Shown: positions 1 through 9,599 of the stretch, piece after piece | Numbering within the stretch: position 1 is the first letter of the stretch | How the letters are laid out: every line of letters begins with the position of its first letter | From: Arenicellales bacterium | GTDB lineage: Bacteria; Pseudomonadota; Gammaproteobacteria; Arenicellales; JAJDZL01 | Direction: 5' to 3' | NCBI GenBank assembly: GCA_958295885.1 | Contig: OY282380.1 | Location: 1,364,001 to 1,428,000, forward strand | DNA length: 64,000 nt | The notes under the pieces: generated by a model | Databases searched by the model: none | What the model was told of the DNA's origin: nothing | Seen by the model: the letters and a program-made list of their open reading frames with translations, nothing else | Translations under genes and position numbers: made by a program

Positions 1-570
1 GCCGTCCTTGATCCGCAGGTCGAGAATCTCACGCAGTCGGGCATGACTCAGACTGTCGAAATACTTCGTCAAGTCTGCATCTAAAACCCACCGCTGACGC
101 TCTGCCATGATGCCGTTATACAGTGCATTCAGCGCATCGTGGCACGACCGTCCCGGCCTGAAGTCATACGAACATGACTTGAAATCCTGCTCATAAATCG
201 ACTCCAAAAGCATCACCACCGCCCTTTGTGCTACCTTGTCCTCGAACGTAGGTATGCCCAGCGGCCGCTTCGTTCCATCGGCTTTCGGTAGGTAGTGCCT
301 GCGCACCGGCGGCGCAACATAACGGCCTGACTTCATCCGATTCAACAAGTCTTCCAAATTGGAATCCAGGTTCTCCTTGTAGTCTGCCGCCGTTACGCCG
401 TCAATGCCCGCAGCACCGTCCTTGCGCGTGCGCCGATACGCCTCGCGCATCCAGTCGATGTCAATCAGATGATGTAATGAGGTGAATACCCGCTCCGGGT
501 GCTCTCTCGCCTGTTCGGCTATATATTGCTGTTTCGTAGACGTGTTTGTAAATCTCTGTGTACTTTCCAT
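1..570 (-). CDS. Group II intron-type reverse transcriptase, 5' part (runs off window)
   Basis: Reading the minus strand from an ATG at 570 gives 190 codons with no stop to the window edge. The protein contains the early RT blocks of group II intron (LtrA-like) enzymes: RRTRKDGAAGIDGVT near residues 43-57, then Y(L)PKADGTKRPLGIPT (RT block 1), YDFRPGRSCHDAL (block 2) and WVLDADLTKYFDSL (block 3, with the first catalytic-site aspartate). The rest of the palm (YADD), the maturase domain and any endonuclease domain would lie to the left of the window. The family copies intron RNA and assists splicing. An RNA-like stretch lies directly upstream, as expected for an intron-borne gene. Family assignment is secure; activity cannot be judged from a partial gene. 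Confidence 0.9.
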   Translation of the reverse strand, partial: MESTQRFTNTSTKQQYIAEQAREHPERVFTSLHHLIDIDWMREAYRRTRKDGAAGIDGVTAADYKENLDSNLEDLLNRMKSGRYVAPPVRRHYLPKADGTKRPLGIPTFEDKVAQRAVVMLLESIYEQDFKSCSYDFRPGRSCHDALNALYNGIMAERQRWVLDADLTKYFDSLSHARLREILDLRIKDG

Positions 571-1870
571 CGTTTCCCACCAATATTTCTGTATGCATGA
601 CGCTCCGCTTCCCTCGAACGGGTCCCGATGGACTCAGTTCCCTGCCGTCATCAGTACTATCAGAGCGCTACGACTGCCTGCATTTCGTCCTTTCGGCTTA
701 TTGATTCGCCAGCCAGTACCATCGTAGTCTGCCGTCTTTGTGTGTTCCGCCTGCGCGCTCCCGTCGCACCGCAGACCATGCGACCGGCCGGGGACTTTTC
801 TGGTCCGACTCCCCTTGGGCCGGATACCCTGTCCGATGGAAAATACAGGCTCTCTCAGGTTTCCTGGCAACCCTTCCCGCAACTTTGCGGTCGCGGTAGG
901 AAACGCGTTACCGCGTTCCCCCCCCCCCGCACAGATCCGTGCGTGCACGTTAATGCACACGGCTCCTACCTCAGGTGTTTGACGGTAAACTGTTGATCCG
1001 TCCATGGGATCACAGCCTTCCGTATCCGCTCAGCCGCCTGTGACACGCTTTTTCCGTCGCTGTGTACGGCACGTGCTTAGGCTTCGCAGATTCCCTTTGG
1101 TTGCACCCCTTCCCTCGTTCGACTCCGCAAGAACCTGCGTCCTTTTGTTCGCCGCATTCAACAGTACTATGGGCGCATCCGACTGCTTTGCCCTACTCAT
1201 CTTCAATTACGGAATATCTCCTTAGTTTCAGCGACCTTGTCAACGACTTGCAAGGTCGGGCAAAGCCCTCCCAGGTCCCGATACAGGGCGTGCGTACATC
1301 CCTCAATTCCTCGGACACCGCAGAGCTCGTCTGCACCTTACCAAATCGGTGCAACCGATGTTGTCTTCGACCGAACGGACAGTCTCGACACTCTGAACGA
1401 CTCGTTTTTCGATGCTCAATCATTGCGGCTATACGTACCGCTACCGACACTTCACTGATACCCTCACGAATATCAGCGCACGGCTCGCAGCGATAGCATG
1501 TGGTTAGTATTTACCATCCATCGGACTTTCACCGATTACCCTAATACCAGTTAGCCTGGCGTACCCGTTCCCGCGACCCCCGACGGCCTTGCAACACCTC
1601 GCCACTCGCGGTGTTACAAGTGCTGCTCCCAGCTAGTTAACACTGAAAGCGCCATCGATAGCAATTTCGAGGCTCAATAGGACGCTTCATCGCCCGCTGT
1701 GTACGCTTCACGACAGCCGTTGCCGACTGCCATGCAACACTCGCTTCCGGCTGGCAGGCTGTGCCTTTGCCGGACAGGAGTCGAACCCGTTGGGTTGCGA
1801 TGAGTGGTTTCAACTATTTCATTATTTCATAGCATTCCCCCAATTCCAGGACTTGTCCTGACGCAATAAC
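571..1870 (-). ncRNA. Group II intron RNA-like region, possibly two introns in tandem
   Basis: There is no credible protein gene over this 1.3 kb. On the minus strand it has many short GC-rich stems typical of a structured ribozyme, including a GGTGAAAGTCC-like motif near 1520 and a CCTAAGCAC-type segment near 1080 that resemble domain I and domain III motifs of bacterial group II introns. A domain V-like hairpin is at 934-966 and a domain VI-like hairpin at about 890-925. Domain V normally follows the intron-encoded protein, but here it precedes the reverse transcriptase. Either an ORF-less intron ends near 890 and a second intron begins, or the intron is rearranged. Exact 5' and 3' splice boundaries could not be fixed by eye. 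Confidence 0.55.
934..966 (-). ncRNA. Group II intron domain V-like hairpin
   Basis: Read on the minus strand the segment starts GGAGCCGTGTGC and ends GCACGGATC. It folds as a stem with a 2-nt bulge on the 3' side and a small loop, the shape of domain V (AGCCGU...ACGG core). One lower-stem position is a mismatch, which may mean decay. An 11-base C/G run and a second short hairpin ending CCTACCGCGACC follow, as expected of domain VI. Confidence 0.6.
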
Positions 1871-1884
1871 TATTTGCGCCCTTG

Positions 1885-1953
1885 TATACCGACAATCACA
1901 CTCTGATGTCACTGGTTTTTCACCGTGATTGTCGTTATAAATGCAGGGGCTAG
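1885..1953 (+). repeat. Palindromic repeat unit, copy 1
   Basis: Two 15-base arms (1885-1899 and 1925-1939) pair with a single mismatch around a 25-base loop; the arm core is CGACAATCAC / GTGATTGTCG. A conserved tail GTTATnnnnGCAGGGGCnAG follows. The same arm core and tail recur in the same orientation at 4243-4311, on the far side of the Rpn-type gene. This could be an element end, a mobile hairpin or a terminator-like palindrome. Confidence 0.7.
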
Positions 1954-2527
1954 CTATTGCCCAAAATAAAACATCAACAGTTCATCGGCGAAAGGACGAT
2001 GGTCGAAGAGAATTTGAACCACCTGATACATGCTGCTCATCGCAATCATTTTGAGAGCGGATTCAGGCGTCTGATCGGACAACCGAAGCGGGATTGATCA
2101 CAATGACAGGAATCGAACGCAATCGCAATTGAGAGAGCGTCCGCACCTGAAGCGCTGGACTGCCGTCACTGAAAAAACACCGGTAAGTATTTCGCATGCC
2201 AACATCGGCATTTTATCCAATCAGAATCAGCAGCTGCAATGTCGATTGCAGTTCATTTTGCTGCAACCTGCGACTGCGGCGCCGTCGCGGCGGATGATCT
2301 TTCCCTGTTATGTTCGCCTGATTTCCATTTTGGAATCGCAGAATGTACAATAGTTCATATCGGAGAGTTTGAATTCTCAAACGCAATCCGATCACCGCGG
2401 AAATGTCCGGTCCAATCAGCTCAGTGGATGTTTCGACAGACATATCACAAGAACGACCGTCCGAATGGCAGATTCGGCAGGCAGGTCATTTTCATTCGAC
2501 AGCACAATAAGCATGGCAGGAAGATGT
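1954..2527. other. Non-coding stretch upstream of the Rpn-type gene
   Basis: I see no convincing gene or RNA here. The reading frame of the downstream nuclease stays open back to about 2369, but that extension is not nuclease-like and the ribosome binding site supports the later start at 2528. Confidence 0.5.
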
Positions 2528-3490
2528 ATGGCAGAACCCAAGCTTGACAAAATTAAATTCAAGAACCCGCATGATCGGCTGTTCTGCGAGATCTATGGAG
2601 ACCCGCAGAATGGTATGGACCTGTTCGAGCTGGCCTTGACAGCTGACGAGTTCAATGCTTTTGACTGGCGGACATTGCGTGCGCAGCCGACAGTTCATTT
2701 CATGCCGGACTCAAGCAAAAAACAAATGGATCTTCTGTATTCGGTCAAGTCCAAAAAGTCCGGTGCGCACTGCAAGATGGTATTCATGTTGGAGCACAAG
2801 AGCTGGCAGGATGCGAAATTGATGGTGCAGCTGTTGGAATATCAGACTGCGGTGTACGGAAAACAGATGATTCCGATATTGCCGATATTGATCTATCATG
2901 GTCGGGAATCGAAGTGGCCTTACAATTTGGAGTTCCACCAGAATCTGGCATCCGATTCACCGGAAATGATCGAGATGTTCGGTCGACAGGTATTGAACTT
3001 CATTGTGCGCTGCGTGAACTTGCGCCGACCGCAGGTTCAGCAGCAGATAATGGAAAGGAAATTGGAAACGAGACAGATATTGTATATATTTGACAGGATA
3101 TGGGATGCGGATCTTAAAACGGTCGCCGAGTTGCTTCGGATGGGGCAGGAACTTGACGATACGCGTCGAAAAGTATTGATTGGAAAGGCGGTTGACTACA
3201 TTTGCCGAGTCAGGCCGGAAATCACAAGGGAGATGATCATGGAAGTTGAGCGAGTAACCATACCGCAGGAAGTATTTACGTCCCCGTTTCTTGAGGGGAC
3301 ACTGGAAAACAAGATGCAGGAGGGACTTGAGCAGGGACTTCAGCAGGGGCTTGAGCAGGGACTTCAGCGAGGAGCTGAGCAGAATGCGCGGAAAGTTGCG
3401 CGGATGATGCTGCAGAACAATGAACCGATTGACAAGATCTGCAGCTACACCGGACTGAGCTCTGGCACGGTGAGGGAACTTTCTCGGTAA
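2528..3490 (+). CDS. Rpn family PD-(D/E)XK recombination-promoting nuclease/putative transposase
   Basis: This 320-aa protein belongs to the Rpn/YhgA-like (Transposase_31) family, DNA nucleases that promote RecA-independent recombination and occur as mobile or phage-related genes. It opens with NPHDRLF, and the nuclease core is visible: Asp68 (QMDLLYSV), Glu89-x-Lys91 (FMLEHKSW) and Gln101 (QLLEYQTA), followed by the family's PILIYHG segment. The tail carries tandem GLEQGLQQ-type heptads (about residues 260-280) and a short HTH-like end (ICSYTGLSSGTVREL). The start at 2528 is chosen because AGGAAG lies 5 bases upstream; an upstream ATG at 2369 is in frame but adds unrelated sequence. Related palindromes flank it at 1885 and 4243. 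Confidence 0.88.
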   Translation: MAEPKLDKIKFKNPHDRLFCEIYGDPQNGMDLFELALTADEFNAFDWRTLRAQPTVHFMPDSSKKQMDLLYSVKSKKSGAHCKMVFMLEHKSWQDAKLMVQLLEYQTAVYGKQMIPILPILIYHGRESKWPYNLEFHQNLASDSPEMIEMFGRQVLNFIVRCVNLRRPQVQQQIMERKLETRQILYIFDRIWDADLKTVAELLRMGQELDDTRRKVLIGKAVDYICRVRPEITREMIMEVERVTIPQEVFTSPFLEGTLENKMQEGLEQGLQQGLEQGLQRGAEQNARKVARMMLQNNEPIDKICSYTGLSSGTVRELSR

Positions 3491-4820
3491 ACTGATCGGA
3501 CCCGGAAACTTACTTGAACCGGCGATTCAGTGATTGACGGTGACTGACCTGCCGCCGCACGCTGAACAGGTCTGCTTGTAATCATTGATTCAAAAACGAT
3601 TCGCACCGACTGTTCAGGGTGTCGGGCGCTGAGGAGTCGGATTCAGGCTGAGATTGGATTTCATCGAGAGAACCCGGAATGCGGCGAGTGACTGTAGATG
3701 TGTGCTTTAGGAGAGATGCACGAAAAACCAGACAAAACGCAGTTGGCAGAATCGAGGTGGTGGAATACACTCGGTATTGAGTTTTGTTCGCAGGCGCCGT
3801 TTCAACATTGATCGGTCAATTGCCTGCACCTGACTGAATGTCATCGTTGATCTTTTCAGTGATTTTGCGCGCGGCGGAGCATGTATTGACTGCTTCGTTC
3901 ATTTGGCTGCGACTTCGGTAACGGTGCATGATGCGCCGGCACTGCCTGTGTGCCGGGTGCGGCGGTCGCACAGCAGCATTTTCAATCCGCTCAGTCAGTC
4001 CTACAGGGTCTTGTGCGTTGCGGGCTTGGCGGTGTGATGATGAAATCGACATCGGGCATGGTCTGCAGCAGTTCCACGATGGGTTTGTTTGGCATGCAGC
4101 GAGTCGTCGCGTAACAGCGGGTGGCGGGATGGGATGAAATCGGTGCGATATAGATTCAGCCCGTACTTTATGTGCTGATGAAAAACTACCCGGATCTGCC
4201 GATTGAATCTACACGAAAGCACTGATTGGAAATTCCCACTGTGTAACGACAATCAACGTGAGAATTCAGCGACAGTCGGAGTGTGATTGTCGTTATGCAA
4301 GCAGGGGCGAGTAGTTACGCTGAAATTAATATGCCATGAAAGAATGCCCGGTACGGTTTTCCCTTGAAAGCAGGTCGATAGCTGTATGTTTGACCCAAAT
4401 GATGCCGTGATTTCAACAATTGGGGAACCAGCCTGGTTTGCGGCAGAATCTCATTACACGGTCGTTCTGACTGATTCAATTCTACAAGGATTTACTATTG
4501 GCAGTCTCTAGAAAAGTTCTTCGCGTTAATGTGACCTGATGAGTTAAACCACTGAATGGAATAGAGAATTCAGATAATACGATTAAGATTGATCCCCTTA
4601 GCAATCTCTATGAGATCGCGATTCGTGTGCCGTAAGTCGTGAATTGCTGCTGAAACAAATTACGCTTTGAAAATCATCATTGCTAAATCATGCACATTAC
4701 AATCTAAAACAGATTGCCGATTTTTTAGAGGCGCCAGATGTTAGAGCATTTGTTACATTCGGCACGCTCGAATTTGTCGTGAAATCAAAGAGCGCTAGAA
4801 ATTGAAACCGATTTCGTTTT
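3491..4820. other. Gene-poor interval between nuclease and ATPase genes
   Basis: About 1.3 kb without a gene I can support. Short minus-strand frames around 3816-4252 have the look of decayed coding sequence but match no family I can name. The second palindromic repeat lies inside at 4243-4311; the rest, to the ATG at 4821, is AT-rich. Confidence 0.5.
4243..4311 (+). repeat. Palindromic repeat unit, copy 2
   Basis: Arms TAACGACAATCA (4244-4255) and TGATTGTCGTTA (4284-4295) are perfectly complementary and are followed by the same GTTATnnnnGCAGGGGCnAG tail as copy 1. The loop sequence is not conserved between copies, so the arms and tail are the maintained parts. Confidence 0.7.
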
Positions 4821-6563
4821 ATGAACACTAGTAATGCAGACATTCGTCGCCAGCTTCGCCTGGGAGAAGATAGTAGATGGGAGTTCAAGCAGATTGAATT
4901 TGCAGGAAATCGTCCGAAAAGCCCGAAGTGCGACGAATTGGCCGATGAGATCGCTGCGTTCGCAAATTCGAACGGCGGATTTTTGCTTTGTGGTGTAACT
5001 GATGCGGGCACGGTGCAGGGCATGTCCCGCAAACAAATGGATGAGCTGGAGCGTCTTCTCGTCGAAATTTGTACAGACACGATCAAGCCGTCGTTTCGCC
5101 CATCCATTTTCCGTCGAGAGCTTGATTACAACAAGCCGTTTCTGCTTGTTGAAGTACCTCCGGGTGATAACCTATACGACAGTCCGGGGGGAAACTTTAC
5201 ACGCGTTGGCAGTACGAAGAGACTGTTGACGAGTGACGAGCGATTACGCCTGTCACAGCGACGAGCGCAAGCGCGCTACTTGTGGTTTGATAAACAGCAC
5301 GTTCCAGAAACAGGATTTCAGACGTTAGTGGCAGATCTTTGGAAACCGCTGCTGAGTGTTGAGAGAGCCAGCACGCCTCAGACCGCGCTGAAACAGCTCG
5401 GACTACTTGTTCTGGACGAATTTGAACAAGTGCGAGCAACGGTTGCAGGCATCTTATTGTGCACTCACAACCCGGAACATTGGCTGCCTCAAGCTGTTAT
5501 CAGAGCGACTTTCTACAGCCAAAGCCATCCATCATCTGGCCAGCTGGATGCACAGGAAATCACCGGCCCGCTTGATCGTCAGATCACCAGAGCGGTCGCA
5601 TTTGTCAAACGTAACATGATGGTTGCCGCACGCAAGACTCCTGCACGCGTGGATATGCCCCAATACAGCATTCAAGCGGTTTTTGAGGCAATTGTGAATG
5701 CTGTGGTGCATCGAGATTACTCAATTCATGCCAGCACCATTCGCTTGTCTATGTTCAAAGACCGCTTGGAAATTCGATCTCCCGGTGAATTGCCCAACGG
5801 AATGACTATCGATGCCATGCCTGTATCCCAAGCGACTCGTAACGAAACACTAGCGTCGAATTTGGGGCACATGAAAGTGTTCGGAGTTGCCGGGTCCGAA
5901 GATCGGCGTTACTTCATGGAACGAAGAGGCGATGGAGTTCGCATCATTCAGCGCACGACTCGTGAGCTTTGTGGGAAAGACCCGGACTACAGCGTAATTG
6001 ACAGACGGGAACTCAGCTTAATTATTCCGGCAGCTTCGCACCGGAACAACCCGGATAGCGTAACTGTCAAAGTTTTGGCAAAAGGCCAACCTTGCCCTGA
6101 CGTTAGTTTGTTAATTCTCTATCCAAATAAAACTTGGATGGAGGCTGCTACTGAATACGATGGTGCGGGGCGAGTCGAGTTGTACACAACAGAACTCCCG
6201 ATGAAAGTATTTGTCGCCAGGTCCGGATACAGGGCGCATTGTGAGGAAGGGTGGATTCCGAAAGAGGGACCATTAATTGTGAATCTTAAGGAATTACCAA
6301 GTGGAGGCGCAGTCATTTTCCCGAATACTACGGGTTATATTCCGGGTCTTAAGGGGCGTTTGAGCCCCATACGAGACACTCTGGATCGTACATACCTATA
6401 CGCTACTAACGTCGCCATTGATGAAGGCAGGCAACAGCCTGTCAGTTTTTTGTACGGAGAGGAGTTACGCTTAACCGATAACGTGGGTCACGAATGCATG
6501 ATACGAATTATCGACATCACCGGCCAATCGGCTTTGCTGGAGTACCGAGATTTGTCTAAATGA
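4821..6563 (+). CDS. AlbA_2 (Schlafen-like) DNA-binding / RecG-C-like ATPase protein
   Basis: This 580-aa protein has an N-terminal AlbA_2 (Schlafen AlbA_2) domain at about residues 15-140: WEFKQ, then DELADEIAAFANSNGGFLLCGV. A HATPase_c_4 (RecG C-terminal-like) segment follows around residues 285-400, with EAIVNAVVHRDY near 289 and the SPGELPNGMT motif. The last 190 residues form a separate beta-rich domain of unknown role. Proteins of this type are annotated as putative transcriptional regulators or ATP-dependent helicases; some AlbA_2 proteins are linked to phage or mobile-element conflict, but nothing here proves a target. It stands alone between decayed mobile sequences, with no close partner gene, suggesting an accessory locus. 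I chose the first in-frame ATG, just before the conserved domain. Confidence 0.8.
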   Translation: MNTSNADIRRQLRLGEDSRWEFKQIEFAGNRPKSPKCDELADEIAAFANSNGGFLLCGVTDAGTVQGMSRKQMDELERLLVEICTDTIKPSFRPSIFRRELDYNKPFLLVEVPPGDNLYDSPGGNFTRVGSTKRLLTSDERLRLSQRRAQARYLWFDKQHVPETGFQTLVADLWKPLLSVERASTPQTALKQLGLLVLDEFEQVRATVAGILLCTHNPEHWLPQAVIRATFYSQSHPSSGQLDAQEITGPLDRQITRAVAFVKRNMMVAARKTPARVDMPQYSIQAVFEAIVNAVVHRDYSIHASTIRLSMFKDRLEIRSPGELPNGMTIDAMPVSQATRNETLASNLGHMKVFGVAGSEDRRYFMERRGDGVRIIQRTTRELCGKDPDYSVIDRRELSLIIPAASHRNNPDSVTVKVLAKGQPCPDVSLLILYPNKTWMEAATEYDGAGRVELYTTELPMKVFVARSGYRAHCEEGWIPKEGPLIVNLKELPSGGAVIFPNTTGYIPGLKGRLSPIRDTLDRTYLYATNVAIDEGRQQPVSFLYGEELRLTDNVGHECMIRIIDITGQSALLEYRDLSK

Positions 6564-6708
6564 TTCAATAAGCTGCCTCTGCACAAACGCAAGCGCTTTG
6601 TCAAAATTTGACGGAATAATCAGTCATTGAGAGGCTTAGGAACCAGAGTTTTAGTTAAATGAGTGATTTTCTATTTGACTCTATGGAGATTTATTCAATT
6701 GAAAACAA

Positions 6709-7130
6709 GTGATTGCCAATTTTCTGGACTGGCAGCAACAATTCGTCTCCGAAATCGTTTGTGTTAAAAGTTGCTTCACTATCGCGAACAAAACGGATTC
6801 ATTTGCCCGAATGCGGACACGATCTACTCAGCAGTTCCAACATCGTCACTTACGCCAGTGCAACGCCGGCCGATATCAGACCCTGGTCATTGCGAACACT
6901 CTGTTTGAACATGCTAAATTGACGTTGACACAGTGGTCTGACACCATGTTCCTGATGAGCTATGACCAAGGAGACATATCCGACCTGCGACTGGCAAAAC
7001 AGATCGGAGGTGACATGGCGAACTGCACGCGCGTTGTTGCGCACATCGACGGTCACAAGCCCGACAAACATGGATGAGGTGCCGAAGGCAAGCCACCGGT
7101 GCTGCTCGCCGCCGATCATGTCCCCAGTCC
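6709..7130 (+). pseudogene. IS1595 family transposase remnant (N-terminal half)
   Basis: Pieces of an IS1595/ISXO2-like transposase appear across shifting frames: FLDWQQQFVSE, then CPECGHD (zinc-binding region, HLPECGHD here), then TLFEHAKLTLTQW, LMSYDQGDIS, LRLAKQIG, and finally GHKPDKHG-GAEGKPPVL. At least two frameshifts separate them. The DDE catalytic C-terminal half is missing. A non-functional scar; its right end runs into the agmatinase leader. Confidence 0.75.
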
Positions 7131-7242
7131 GATCCGGTTTATATTGGAGTAGAGGTAATTTTGAAAGTTTCTCTTGCATCACTCGCAAAATTGTCAAACG
7201 AGCACCTAGGAACAGAACCAAATCATCCAGGAGACCCCATTC

Positions 7243-8199
7243 ATGTACGAATATGAAGAATTCAACGACCCGATACAGCATCCTCGTTACACCGGCATTC
7301 CCACTTTTATGCGAGCGCCTCAGGCAGAGCAGTGGTCTGATGTAGACCTGGGTCTCATTGGAGTTCCGTTCGACGGCGGTGTAACAAATCGAACAGGGGC
7401 GCGGCATGGCCCAAGGGAGATTCGCAATCAGTCGAGTTTGATGCGACGCAAGAATCAATCTTCCGGCATCTGCCCGTATGACTGCTGCCGTATTGCCGAC
7501 CTGGGTGATGCCTGGGTACAAAAACCATTTCATCTTGAAGAAAGCCTGGACGAGATAGAAAACTTCTACAGAGCCGTACACGAACAAGATATTGTTCCAG
7601 TATCAGCTGGAGGCGATCACTCCATCACGCTGCCGATCTTTCGCGCCATTGCCAGGCGCCAACCCGTTGGAATGGTGCATTTTGATGCACACTGCGACAC
7701 GGGTGACGATTATCTAGGTTCTAAATTTCATCATGGTGCGCCTTTCCGAAGAGCGGTAGAAGAAGGACTGCTGGATCCAAAACGAACAATCCAGATCGGA
7801 ATTCGCGGGTCCTTAAACGATCTCGATGTCTGGAAATTCAGTCACGATTGCGGCATGCGAGTTGTCTATATGGAGGAATTTTATGATCGGGGCTGGAAGT
7901 CCATTATGGAAGAAGCGCGTCACATCGTTGGTGACGGACCCACTTACATCAGCTTCGATGTAGACGGTCTTGATCCGGTTTATGCACCTGGTACAGGCAC
8001 TCCTGAAATAGGAGGATTTTCGACACTTGAAGCACAATTCATGATTCGATACCTTCAGGGACTGGAATTGGTGGGTGGTGACGTCGTTGAAGTTGCGCCC
8101 CCTTTTGATCCGAGTGGAAACACGGCGCTCGTTGGAGCAACGATGATGTTCGAAATTTTGTGCGTGGTCGCAGATTCAGTTGAAAGATCGAAAGGATAG
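7243..8199 (+). CDS. speB: Agmatinase / ureohydrolase family protein
   Basis: This 318-aa protein is a ureohydrolase that would hydrolyse agmatine (or a related guanidino compound) to putrescine and urea with a binuclear manganese centre. The metal-binding motifs are intact: GGDHSIT near residue 125, FDAHCDT near 147 and SFDVDGLDPVYAPGTGTPE near 240-258. AGGAGA lies just upstream of the ATG at 7243. Length suits agmatinase, but relatives acting on guanidinobutyrate or other guanidino acids look alike, so substrate is inferred. The neighbours concern amino-acid and sulfur metabolism rather than polyamines. The gene is monocistronic and faces the convergent threonine aldolase gene. Confidence 0.88.
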   Translation: MYEYEEFNDPIQHPRYTGIPTFMRAPQAEQWSDVDLGLIGVPFDGGVTNRTGARHGPREIRNQSSLMRRKNQSSGICPYDCCRIADLGDAWVQKPFHLEESLDEIENFYRAVHEQDIVPVSAGGDHSITLPIFRAIARRQPVGMVHFDAHCDTGDDYLGSKFHHGAPFRRAVEEGLLDPKRTIQIGIRGSLNDLDVWKFSHDCGMRVVYMEEFYDRGWKSIMEEARHIVGDGPTYISFDVDGLDPVYAPGTGTPEIGGFSTLEAQFMIRYLQGLELVGGDVVEVAPPFDPSGNTALVGATMMFEILCVVADSVERSKG

Positions 8200-8489
8200 T
8201 TCTCAGGCAGGTCAATCAGGTGCGGAAATCAGCTGCCGCCATTGAGCATTCAGCGGGGCTGAGATCGAAAACTGATTCTCCTGCGCCAAGCTTCTTGGGT
8301 CTTTTGGGTGGCCAGGGGATTCAAACCCGAAATTCCATCGATCTTTGACGAGCGTCGAATGGATTGTCAATGAAAAATCGACAGGGGAGGTGTTGAGCTG
8401 CTGGGTGCGCTTTCACCAACTCCAAAGCACGCCTTTAAAGAGTGACGGCCCTGTCATCCGCGCCAAGGCAGGCGCATCGGGCTGCATCG

Positions 8490-9566
8490 TCAGTCGGCAG
8501 CTTTGGCTTGCGGCTTCGATTTTTCAAGCGCAATGAATTGTGCAGATGTTTTTTTTATTCCAAAAAAATCCTTAAACCCATTGACTAAGCGAGCTGCGGC
8601 TTCTCGGTCTACATCCAGGTGAGTTACCAGACGAATGGGTCTCCCACCCGTCGTCACGATGCCGCGAGCTGCCAGAAATCCAACCAGTTCATTTACGTCA
8701 TCGTCTTTTGCATAGACAAAAATCATGTTGGTTTGCGAGCTATGAAAGACTACTTGAATTTCTTCGATGTTCTGCAACTGCTCCGCAATCCATTTTGCGT
8801 TTTCGTGATCTTGCGCCAATCTGTCTACATGATGATTGATTGCAAAGAGTGCTGCTGCAGCAACCACACCTGCCTGTCGCATTCCGCCACCGACTAATTT
8901 TCGCCAGCGGCGCGCATTGCGCACGATTTCTCTGTCACCACAGACAACCGACCCAAGTGGAGCGCCCAGTCCCTTGGAAAAACAACACGATACAGTGTTA
9001 AAACCTTGTGTAATTTCGGAAACGTCCACATCATGAAATATCGCGGCGTTAAATACTCGCGCGCCATCCAGGTGACTGGCGAGGCCAGCGGATCTAACAA
9101 AACTCTTTGCTTCATCCAAATACTCCATGGGCAACGCTCGACCCGCCTGAGTATTTTCAAGGCAGAACAACCGCGTATTGGCAAAATGATCGTCGTCGGG
9201 CTTGATTGCTCGACTAGCAAGATCCAAATCGATGGTTCCGTCTTCACAAAATTCAAGCGGCTGCGGTTGAATGCTGCCGAGTACCGCACCACCTCCTCCT
9301 TCGTATTTGTAGGTGTGGGCAACCTGCCCAACGATATATTCATCACCGCGCATGCAGTGAGCGAGCAGCGAAAGCAGGTTGGCCTGCGTACCACTCGTCA
9401 CAAACAGTCCAGATTCCATTCCAAAACGTTCTGCCATTACGGCCTGCAGTCGATTGACAGTTGGATCTTCACCGTAAACGTCGTCTCCTACCTGCGCATC
9501 ATACATGGCTTGTCGCATCGCTTTCGTCGGTTTGGTTACGGTGTCACTACGAAAATCATTCATCAT
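8490..9566 (-). CDS. ltaE: Low-specificity L-threonine aldolase
   Basis: PLP-dependent fold-type I aldolase cleaving L-threonine or L-allo-threonine to glycine and acetaldehyde. The protein opens with the family signature FRSDTVTKPT, then GDDVYGEDPTVN, and carries the PLP lysine region CCFSKGLGAPLGS and the SHLDGARVFNAA segment. I start at 9566 (MMNDFRSDTVT), which puts the signature at the expected distance from the N-terminus; an in-frame start at 9599 adds an unsupported extension. The C-terminal ~25 residues are a charged tail not typical of the family. It converges with the agmatinase gene. Confidence 0.9.
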   Translation of the reverse strand: MMNDFRSDTVTKPTKAMRQAMYDAQVGDDVYGEDPTVNRLQAVMAERFGMESGLFVTSGTQANLLSLLAHCMRGDEYIVGQVAHTYKYEGGGGAVLGSIQPQPLEFCEDGTIDLDLASRAIKPDDDHFANTRLFCLENTQAGRALPMEYLDEAKSFVRSAGLASHLDGARVFNAAIFHDVDVSEITQGFNTVSCCFSKGLGAPLGSVVCGDREIVRNARRWRKLVGGGMRQAGVVAAAALFAINHHVDRLAQDHENAKWIAEQLQNIEEIQVVFHSSQTNMIFVYAKDDDVNELVGFLAARGIVTTGGRPIRLVTHLDVDREAAARLVNGFKDFFGIKKTSAQFIALEKSKPQAKAAD

Positions 9567-9599
9567 ATTTTGCTCTCGCCTGATCCGAACAGGGTTCAT

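Noticed and set aside
634..1005. Open frames of 120 codons or so in the intron region
   Set aside because: They overlap on both strands and coincide with structured-RNA motifs; no protein family fits.
1767..1790. tRNA T-arm-like sequence on the minus strand (ACGGG TTCGACT CCTGT)
   Set aside because: The T-arm pairs well, but no matching acceptor, D or anticodon arms are found upstream, so I do not call a tRNA; it could be a tRNA 3' scrap or part of intron RNA.
3816..4252. Possible transposase fragments on the minus strand
   Set aside because: Some coding-like texture, but no recognisable motif and frequent frame breaks.
1885..4311. Integron attC sites flanking the Rpn gene
   Set aside because: The palindromes end in GTTATGC/GTGTAAC-like cores, but these do not fit the GTTRRRY/RYYYAAC consensus, and no integrase or further cassettes are present.
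6850..7587. 245-codon minus-strand frame over the IS1595 relic and agmatinase start
   Set aside because: It overlaps the clearly real agmatinase gene antisense and matches no family.
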